In this document: piece by piece, positions 56,211 to 64,000 of the stretch
How positions within the stretch are numbered: position 1 is the first letter of the stretch
How the letters are laid out: each line of letters starts with the position of its first letter
From: an uncultured Bacteroidia bacterium
Lineage (GTDB): Bacteria > Bacteroidota > Bacteroidia > Bacteroidales > UBA932
Reading direction: 5' to 3'
DNA: 64,000 bases
NCBI GenBank assembly: GCA_902768665.1
Contig: CACXMA010000014.1
Coordinates: forward strand, 103,265-167,264
The notes under the pieces: model-generated
The model's database searches: none
Told to the model about the DNA's origin: nothing
Seen by the model: only the letters and a program-made list of their open reading frames with translations
Translations under genes and position numbers: made by a program

Positions 56211-57998
56211 CTATTTGATAATTAAATCTTTGCCTTCTTCGTAAGACATTTCCCACGGGCCCTTGCGGGTTTGCAGGAATTCTTCCAGTTCTTCCGGCGT
56301 TCGGGCGGGCTGCTCATAACCGGGCATGCCGACCGTCCCCCAGGTATATTTACAATAGGTATAGCCCATGGCCTCATATATGGCGGCCGAGTGGTCCAGC
56401 GCCGCGCGGAAACGGTCCCAGTCACGGGCTCCGGGAGCTTCCCACTGCACTTCGCAGAGCGCGGCGAGACGGGGCAGCAGCATATACTCGAGATACTCGT
56501 CGCTGCCGATGAACTCGGTCCAGAGGTTGGCCTGCACACCGATGATATGGGATTCGGCGTCTTCCGCCACACCCTCGCAGGGTTCATAGGTGTACATCAT
56601 TTCCGTCGTCAGGCAGGCACCGATCGAGACCGGCTCGCGGTCCCATTCCTCGCTGTTGTACCGGTCGATATACATGTAATAGCCCGGTGCCATGATGGCG
56701 TCGAAACCTTTCGCGGCCGCCCGGATGCCCGGTTCGATGCCGCGCCAGGACATGATGGTCGCTCCGGCATCCAGGTCTCCCTCGAGGATTTCCTCCCAGC
56801 CGATGATTTTCCGACCCTTGGAGGCAAGGAACTTCTGGATCCGGTTCGTGACATAGCTCTGGAGATACTGCTCCGCCGTGTGGCCGTTCCGGTCCCGTAG
56901 GCCCAGTTCGCGGATGCGGGCCTGGCAGCGGGGGCATTCCTCCCAGCGGACCTTGGGGCATTCGTCACCGCCGATGTTGATGTATTCGGACGGGAAGAGG
57001 TCCAGCACTTCGGTGAGGACGTCTTCCAGGAATTCGAAGGTCTTCTCGTTGCCCACGCACAGCACATCCGGCTTGACACCCCAGGTAGTCGCCACCTCAT
57101 ACGGTCCGCCGGTACATCCCAGTTCGGGATAGGCGGCAAGGGCCGACATCATGTGGCCCGGAAGATCGATCTCGGGAATGACCGTGATGCCGCGTTCGGC
57201 GGCATAAGCGACCACGTCACGGATTTCATCCTGCGTATAGTAGCCGCTGTAGGGCTGGTGGTCGAGGCTGTCCCGCCAGTGGGCCACCTGGGTCTCCTTG
57301 CGGACGGAACCGACTTCGGTAAGGCGGGGATATTTCTTGATTTCGATGCGCCAGCCCTGGTCCTCGGTAAGATGCCAGTGAAAGCGGTTTACCTTGTAGA
57401 GCGCCATCACGTCAAGGCAGCGCTTGATTTCTTCCGCGGAGAAGAAATGCCGGCCGGCATCGATGAGCACGCCGCGGTAGGAAAAACGGGGGCTGTCCTG
57501 GATCTCGGCGAACTGTACGCGATATCGCGTTCCGCGGGTGTCGGGATTGAAATAAGAGGCCGGCAGCATCTGGGCGAGGGTATGCACGGCATTCAGCAGG
57601 CCGCTTTTGCAGGAAGCCGTCACGGTGACGCCGTCTTCATCAATTTTCAGCAGATAGGCATCCGGGGACGGACCCGCCTCCCCTTTCACCAGACGGATGC
57701 CCCTGCCGAAAGAAGACGGGGCTCCCGTCGTCATTTTCCCGTTCATTCCGGACAGTTCGGCAAGGCGGGCGGAGAATGATCCGGCCACGTCGGTCCCTTC
57801 GGCGCCCAGGGCCTCGTCCACATAGAAATCGGCACCGGTCAGTTCGAAGAAACCCTCTCCAAGGGTTACCGACTGGGGATACGGGATAACGCTGAAAGGA
57901 ACGTCCTCAAAGGCGTAATCGCCCGGGGTCTTGTTGCCGCACGATGCCAGGGTGGCAAGCAGGGAAATGGCGGCTGTCAGTATGGTGGCCTTTTTCAT
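56211..57998 (-). CDS. GH20 beta-N-acetylhexosaminidase lipoprotein
   Basis: A 595-residue lipoprotein (LASC, Cys20). An N-terminal GH20b domain (about 35-155) is followed by the catalytic barrel: YRGVLIDAGRHFFSAEEIKR, LTEDQGWRIEIKKYPRLTEV, VIPEIDLPGHMMSALAAYPE, and the catalytic pair Asp345-Glu346 in INIGGDECPKVRW. Also KIIGWEEILEGDL and TIMSWRG of the substrate site. It releases terminal GlcNAc/GalNAc from host or bacterial glycans. It heads the eight-gene minus-strand operon and its start is 46 bases from the palindromic operator. Confidence 0.95.
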   Translation of the reverse strand: MKKATILTAAISLLATLASCGNKTPGDYAFEDVPFSVIPYPQSVTLGEGFFELTGADFYVDEALGAEGTDVAGSFSARLAELSGMNGKMTTGAPSSFGRGIRLVKGEAGPSPDAYLLKIDEDGVTVTASCKSGLLNAVHTLAQMLPASYFNPDTRGTRYRVQFAEIQDSPRFSYRGVLIDAGRHFFSAEEIKRCLDVMALYKVNRFHWHLTEDQGWRIEIKKYPRLTEVGSVRKETQVAHWRDSLDHQPYSGYYTQDEIRDVVAYAAERGITVIPEIDLPGHMMSALAAYPELGCTGGPYEVATTWGVKPDVLCVGNEKTFEFLEDVLTEVLDLFPSEYINIGGDECPKVRWEECPRCQARIRELGLRDRNGHTAEQYLQSYVTNRIQKFLASKGRKIIGWEEILEGDLDAGATIMSWRGIEPGIRAAAKGFDAIMAPGYYMYIDRYNSEEWDREPVSIGACLTTEMMYTYEPCEGVAEDAESHIIGVQANLWTEFIGSDEYLEYMLLPRLAALCEVQWEAPGARDWDRFRAALDHSAAIYEAMGYTYCKYTWGTVGMPGYEQPARTPEELEEFLQTRKGPWEMSYEEGKDLIIK

Positions 57999-58043
57999 AG
58001 GAGGGTCAAGTGTCTTTTACAAAGACAAGGAAATAACGTCCGA

Positions 58044-58059
58044 GGGTAGTCCACTACCC
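58044..58059. promoter_or_regulatory. Candidate operator: gggtagt-cc-actaccc palindrome
   Basis: A perfect inverted repeat with a 2-bp spacer, centred between the GH20 operon start (46 bases) and the lipoprotein start at 58106 (47 bases). Same half-sites as 39139-39165, where the spacer is 11 bp longer, about one helical turn. tggattgtcttatgta follows at 58072-58087; on the minus side TGTCTTTG (58028-58021) resembles a -7 box with one mismatch. Confidence 0.65.
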
Positions 58060-58105
58060 AAAAACAAGGCATGGATTGTCTTATGTACGATTAACTATGC
58101 CGATA

Positions 58106-59536
58106 ATGAAAAAACAGTATCTGTTCATCCTGATCCTGGCTCTTCTCGCCATCGGATGCTCCAAAGAGAATTCCGATGCACTGGCCGATTCCTTCACCCT
58201 CGAAGTGACGATTCCGGAAGGGACCGCAGCTTCCGACGAAGTGTCCATCGCCGGACCCTGCTTCGCCGAGAATCTGATCCTTTCCCCGAAGTACGCCCGG
58301 GTTCGCACCATCGAAATCAATCCCGGGGACTTTGTCTCCGGCAAGTCGCTCGAAGACGGCTTCTGGTTCGAATCCGCCGAGCTGGGACGGGAACTTGACG
58401 CCGACGGCTCCCCCGTCACCCATACGATGAAGGGCGCGGCCGGGTATACCTACCAGGTCTCAGTCGCCCGTTGGACGAAAGAAAGGGTCGAGGATCTTAC
58501 GGAACAGAGGGTCAGCAGCTCCTGGTCGCTTGTCGGAACGATGAATGAATGGAGGCTTTCCCTGGGCCTTCCGCTGACAGGAACCGGAGACAGCCGTGTC
58601 CTCAAGGATGTAAACTGCAATGGAACAGATGCCTTCAAACTGGTCCTGGACAATTCCTGGATCATCAATTACGGCATTGGTGAACCCAACACCGTCACCC
58701 GGGTAGACAAATCGTCCGTCACCCTGACGAGGGACGGCGGCAGCATCCAGCCCGCCCCCGGCGTCTATACGCTCAACTTCAACCCCAGAACCTGCGTCCT
58801 GGCGCTGGACAAGACCGGCGAGTACATTCCCGATCCAGAGCCGGACAGCTGGGCAGTAACCGGTGCCTTCAACGGATGGGCGATGGATACGGCCATCCCG
58901 CTCTCCTTACAGAAAAACGGCCTCTACACCGCCTCTTATGTCGGCCTGACCCAGGCCACGGAAGCGGACGGCGAGGAAGCCGGATTCCTGCTCGTCAAGA
59001 ACGGTTCCATGGAGGGATTCCTCGGACGGGCTGGCGGCAGGGGCACGGTCTCCGTCGGCAGCGCCACGGCATTGGAGGAAGGGGGCGGAAAGATGCTGGT
59101 CCCCGCCAATGGCTACTACGAATTTAGCCTGGATCCGAAGAATCTGACGGTTACGGTCAGCGACAGCCCGGCAGCAACTCAATCCTCCTGGTCCATCGTC
59201 GGAAAGTTTAACGGATGGGACCAGACTGCCGGTATTCCCTTCTATACTTACGGCACCTGGCATGTCGCCAAGAACGTAGAACTGACGATGGTCAACGGCG
59301 CGAATGACATGGGATTCAAGTTCGTCAAGGACAAATCCTGGGACAACAACCGCGGCATCACCGGCATGAGCGGCGGCGACGGCGGGTACAAGGTCGTCGA
59401 CCTGGATACCGAAATCTCCCTTGCCCAGGGCGGCGGAAACATCCAGCTCCCGGAAGAAGGATTCTACGATGTGTATATGAATGCCGCAACGGACAAGGCC
59501 TACATCCTCAAAGCCGGCAGCGCCTTCCTGCACTAG
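58106..59536 (+). CDS. SusE/F-like starch-binding lipoprotein
   Basis: I start at ATG 58106 (MKKQYLFILILALLAIGC, lipobox Cys18); an in-frame ATG 9 bases upstream is possible. Its 476 residues hold the same N-terminal domain as the lipoprotein at 37612 (VSIAGPCFAENL, DFVSGKSLEDGFWFESAELG) and three SusE/F-like beta modules, starting SSWSLVGTMNEW, DSWAVTGAFNGW and SSWSIVGKFNGW, the last ending FYDVYMNAATDKAYIL. Conserved Trp residues would stack on glucose rings. It is divergent from the GH20 operon over the operator. Confidence 0.82.
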   Translation: MKKQYLFILILALLAIGCSKENSDALADSFTLEVTIPEGTAASDEVSIAGPCFAENLILSPKYARVRTIEINPGDFVSGKSLEDGFWFESAELGRELDADGSPVTHTMKGAAGYTYQVSVARWTKERVEDLTEQRVSSSWSLVGTMNEWRLSLGLPLTGTGDSRVLKDVNCNGTDAFKLVLDNSWIINYGIGEPNTVTRVDKSSVTLTRDGGSIQPAPGVYTLNFNPRTCVLALDKTGEYIPDPEPDSWAVTGAFNGWAMDTAIPLSLQKNGLYTASYVGLTQATEADGEEAGFLLVKNGSMEGFLGRAGGRGTVSVGSATALEEGGGKMLVPANGYYEFSLDPKNLTVTVSDSPAATQSSWSIVGKFNGWDQTAGIPFYTYGTWHVAKNVELTMVNGANDMGFKFVKDKSWDNNRGITGMSGGDGGYKVVDLDTEISLAQGGGNIQLPEEGFYDVYMNAATDKAYILKAGSAFLH

Positions 59537-59557
59537 GAAGGTTCGAACTGATCGGGA

Positions 59558-60550
59558 ATGACGGTTACAGGATCTTCCGGCCGTGGTAAAACTACCATGG
59601 ACATCGCTGGGAAGAAGAATTTCAACGATATGCTCTTCTGGGTCGATGTCAACAAAGAAGGCGCAGAACAGTGGATCAAAGGCTATTTCAAGAGCCTTGG
59701 CGTGAGTTATCTCAGGATTGACTTCCTTGAGAACTATGAACGCAACTATGGAACTGCTGCATATGACAAAGCCCTCAAATGGATTGCGGAGGAAGCCGGT
59801 GACGATCTTTTCCTCAGCCTGGTGATGCCGAACTGCTATCACCATGGCAAGACGGAGCTGAAATACGGCGATATGATCCGTGTGGACGATGATTGCTTCA
59901 AGGGTGGCTGGGACTTCGCCAGTTCCCGCCGCCGCGGACAGCATAAATCTTCCTGGCCGCAGTATGGAAACGCTTTCGACGGCATGGTTGCCTTCTCAGA
60001 TGTAGCAGCCAAAGGACAGATGATTCTTGATGGTGACTTCATGCGTTTGAATACGATGGCTACCAAAGAGGAAAAGCAGTTCCTATACTCATTAATGGTC
60101 ATGGGCGGCTCTGCACTGACAATAGCTGACCAGTATGACACCATCGGCAATGCCGTAGAAATTTATCAGAATCGGGAAATGATTGAACTGAATGACCTGG
60201 GATTCGTCGGCCGTCCTTTGAGCCGCAGACTCTCGAGTGGGAACAGTTCCCGCTGGGTTGGACAGCTTCCCGATGGCGACTATATAGTCGGCCTGTTTAA
60301 TCGAGAAGAAGATACGATTCAAAGTGGGATCGACTTCTTCAAAGAACTAGGAATCAAAGAGGGCGCCGTAGAGAATGTGAGAGATTTATGGCAACATCAA
60401 GACCTTGGGGAAATGTGTGAGAAATACACTACCGCACTTGCTCCCCACAGTTGCAAAATCTTGAGGATTCGCCCTAAAGGGAGTAAACGCTACCAAGCGG
60501 AGTTTGCTTCACCCAAAGGCGGCGTCACCACAAACATAGCAAATGAGTAG
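59558..60550 (+). pseudogene. 5'-truncated clan-D (GH27/GH36-like) glycosidase
   Basis: The 330-residue frame starts abruptly: MTVTGSSGRGKTTMDIAGKK has no signal peptide and then NFNDMLFWVDVNKEGAEQWI enters the middle of a barrel. Catalytic-like residues are Asp in SYLRIDFLENYERNYG and in GDMIRVDDDCFKGGWDF; DGDFMRLNTMATKEEKQFLY and GGSALTIADQYDTIG match the clan-D end of barrel. An N-terminal part is missing, and base use changes at about 59.6 kb, so I read it as a deletion or recombination junction. It may still be translated with the overlapping next gene. Confidence 0.65.
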
Positions 60551-60959
60551 TTGGTTGAAAGGGTTAATGGTTATTTTGGTTGGGTGTTCCGCAGCTTTTT
60601 TCTGCTCCTGCAAAAAAAGCTGCGGGATGTCTTATGTGCCGGAAGTATTAACCGAGGAGCAGTTCAGCGGAGCTGGATATGCCCAGGGATTTGACTCCCA
60701 GGAAGGAAAGCTGGTATTCACTGTTTCCAGTCAATCTGCGTCTACGGTTTACTTGACAGTACGCGGACGCGGTGAGGCGGAGGCCGATATTGACGTAAAT
60801 GGAGAGTGCGCTTCCGTCGTTTTTGATGACGGCGAAAAGTGGCAGGAAGTAACGGTATCCGTCCATCTGCAGCCAGGCGAGAATACAATTACCCTCAAGC
60901 AATCAAATTCAGGTTCATCTCCCCTGATGGTTGACTACATTGAGTTTCAAAATGAATAG
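60543..60959 (+). CDS. Small CBM6/CBM35-like lipoprotein
   Basis: A 138-residue lipoprotein (FFCSC, lipidated Cys near 23). The mature part is a beta-sandwich typical of carbohydrate-binding families 6/35: EGKLVFTVSSQSASTVYLTV, ADIDVNGECASVVF, and LQPGENTITLKQSNSGSSPL followed by MVDYIEF. It overlaps the end of the glycosidase frame by 8 bases, and the CotH gene starts right after its stop, so the three are translationally coupled. It may present glycan to the enzymes. Confidence 0.7.
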   Translation: MSSWLKGLMVILVGCSAAFFCSCKKSCGMSYVPEVLTEEQFSGAGYAQGFDSQEGKLVFTVSSQSASTVYLTVRGRGEAEADIDVNGECASVVFDDGEKWQEVTVSVHLQPGENTITLKQSNSGSSPLMVDYIEFQNE

Positions 60960-62354
60960 ATGAAGATAGTACCACATCACATCGGTTTAGCTTTGTTCCT
61001 GCTGCTGGCACTCACCGGCTGCAAGAAAGATGTTATCTCCGATAATGGAGAAAACACTCCAAAGACCGGATATGATATGGTATTTGATTCAGAGGACGTT
61101 CCTGTTCTATCTCTCAAGGTGTCCCAGAACGAGTGGAACCGGCTTCTGGAGGCGTATGATGCCGACCATAATACCAGGGAATACGTCCATTGTGATGTGG
61201 TTTTCGATAAGCAGGGCAAACAGTATGCGGTTTCGGATGCGGGTCTCAGGCTTCGTGGGCAAACCTCACGACGCAGACCAGAGGGCGAAGAAGGCCAGAA
61301 ACATGGCGTCGGGAAATGGCATAGATGCCACTTCGGCCTGAATTTCAGGAAATTCCACAAAGGAGATGATAATTATGACCTTGACGGAGTCCACAGGATT
61401 AATTTGAAATATGCCAAAGAGGATCCTTCCTATATCCGGGAAAAGTATTGCTTTGACCTGCTGCAACGGATGGGTATTTGGACCGCAGAAAGAGCGTCTT
61501 GGTGCCGACTCTACATCCAGGTGGAAGGTTATGCCGTTCCAGTATATATGGGCGTCTATTTGATGATGGAGGCTATTGAGGACGAGTTTATCGAAGAGAG
61601 GAAAGAGTTCCAAGGTGATGATGGCTTCCTATGGAAATGCGGTTGGGGTGCTAATCTCAGGGATACGGATGACTGGCGCTTTGGCGTGGATGAGAACCTG
61701 GGGACAGCCTATGCCTATGAGCTGAAGACGCATAAGAAGAAGTTTGACAAGGGAAAGGAACAGCTCTGCAGGTTCATTCGCGCAGTCAAAAGTCTCTCCG
61801 GAGCAGAATTTCAAGTATGGATAGAAAAACATTGTGATGTGGATCTATTGCTCCGGACATATGCAGTCTTCATCGCTGTTGGCCACTGGGATGATTACTG
61901 GAATGACATGAATAACTTCTACCTGTATTTTAACAGTGACGATCCGGATAACTATCGGATTTATATGATTCCCTATGACATGTATAACACGCTGGGAACG
62001 ACGCATAATTGTGGCGTCCAGAGTGATGCCGGAAGGCATGATCCATTCAACTGGGGACTTGATGAATGCATTTTCATCTCCAAAATCTTGAGTATTGAAG
62101 AATATCGTTCCAGGTATAGGGATTATTTGAAGGCTATCGCTGCACCCGGGAGCGAGTTTACATACGAGAAAAGCATCGTCAGGATTAGAGGATGGCAGGA
62201 TCTGATACGCCCGTATTTGGCCAACGCAACAGGAGAAGACCAGGAAATACAGGATTTGCCGGCTTCCTGGTCAAACAATCGTTGGTACCGGATAATGGAG
62301 GATGGCTCCAACAACTGGTTCAGAATCAAATGTAGTGTCCTATCTGCACTTTGA
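60960..62354 (+). CDS. CotH-family lipoprotein (second copy)
   Basis: A 464-residue lipoprotein (LTGC, Cys21). It aligns with the CotH at 36093: LSLKVSQNEWNRLLEAYDAD, LRLRGQTSRRRPEG, CHFGLNFRKFHKGD, IAVGHWDDYWNDMNNFYLYF, IYMIPYDMYNTLGTTHNCGV, and a C-terminal LPASWSNNRWYRIMEDGSNN. The catalytic-like WDDYWN...NN block is kept. It begins immediately after the preceding stop. Role at the surface unknown; its pairing with a SusE/F-like lipoprotein mirrors the first locus. Confidence 0.88.
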   Translation: MKIVPHHIGLALFLLLALTGCKKDVISDNGENTPKTGYDMVFDSEDVPVLSLKVSQNEWNRLLEAYDADHNTREYVHCDVVFDKQGKQYAVSDAGLRLRGQTSRRRPEGEEGQKHGVGKWHRCHFGLNFRKFHKGDDNYDLDGVHRINLKYAKEDPSYIREKYCFDLLQRMGIWTAERASWCRLYIQVEGYAVPVYMGVYLMMEAIEDEFIEERKEFQGDDGFLWKCGWGANLRDTDDWRFGVDENLGTAYAYELKTHKKKFDKGKEQLCRFIRAVKSLSGAEFQVWIEKHCDVDLLLRTYAVFIAVGHWDDYWNDMNNFYLYFNSDDPDNYRIYMIPYDMYNTLGTTHNCGVQSDAGRHDPFNWGLDECIFISKILSIEEYRSRYRDYLKAIAAPGSEFTYEKSIVRIRGWQDLIRPYLANATGEDQEIQDLPASWSNNRWYRIMEDGSNNWFRIKCSVLSAL

Positions 62355-62368
62355 ATGATTATTTCTAA

Positions 62369-64000
<1,632 letters not shown>

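Overview
The window looks like a chromosomal segment of a GC-rich, gut-type Bacteroidales bacterium (phylum Bacteroidota). Three things support this. There are two SusC/SusD pairs with surface lipoproteins. Many promoters match the Bacteroidota form TTTG-N19/20-TAnnTTTG. Shine-Dalgarno sequences are largely absent. Genus cannot be decided from the sequence alone.

Layout. 1-2.9 kb: a secreted subtilase (running off the left edge), a PorV/FadL-type outer-membrane protein and tRNA-Ser(GGA). 3.0-8.5 kb: an AT-richer accessory cassette between two ~143-bp direct repeats. It holds a stand-alone gyrase-type GHKL protein, a uracil-DNA-glycosylase-like protein with a small partner, a WYL regulator, a macro-like/YopX-like fusion and a PD-(D/E)XK-type nuclease. 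8.5-11 kb: small genes and a PIN/RelB toxin-antitoxin pair. 11.5-25.7 kb: a defence island. It has a three-gene operon (GmrSD-like DUF262/DUF1524 protein, nucleoside-deoxyribosyltransferase-like protein, WYL regulator) and a type I restriction system (hsdR-hsdM-hsdS) whose specificity gene faces inverted silent cassettes beside its own tyrosine recombinase. 25.8-27 kb: a repeat-rich stretch with a broken dinD and two candidate small RNAs. 27-29.2 kb: an SDR, a TonB-C protein and a frameshifted small gene.

29.3-64 kb is polysaccharide-utilisation territory. An ECF sigma/FecR pair heads a SusC (with STN domain)/SusD operon. Next comes a divergent pair of units: a CBM26-like lipoprotein with CotH on the minus strand, and a thioredoxin-GH31 fusion, a tiny peptide, a fimbrillin-like and a SusE/F-like lipoprotein on the plus strand. 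An eight-gene minus-strand operon follows (GH20, GH109, CBM9-like lipoprotein, two DUF4832/DUF4874 lipoproteins, SusC, SusD, alpha/beta hydrolase). The last unit is divergent from it: a SusE/F-like lipoprotein, a 5'-truncated clan-D glycosidase, a CBM-like lipoprotein, CotH and a SusB-like GH97 (running off the right edge).

The intergenic regions at 39.1 and 58.0 kb carry the same inverted GGGTAGT/ACTACCC half-sites, 13 and 2 bp apart, each roughly 45-52 bp from the start codons on both sides. I infer that one regulator, not encoded here, co-controls the alpha-glucan-like modules and the HexNAc-type PUL operon. The enzyme set points to alpha-glucosides plus N-acetylhexosamine glycans as substrates.
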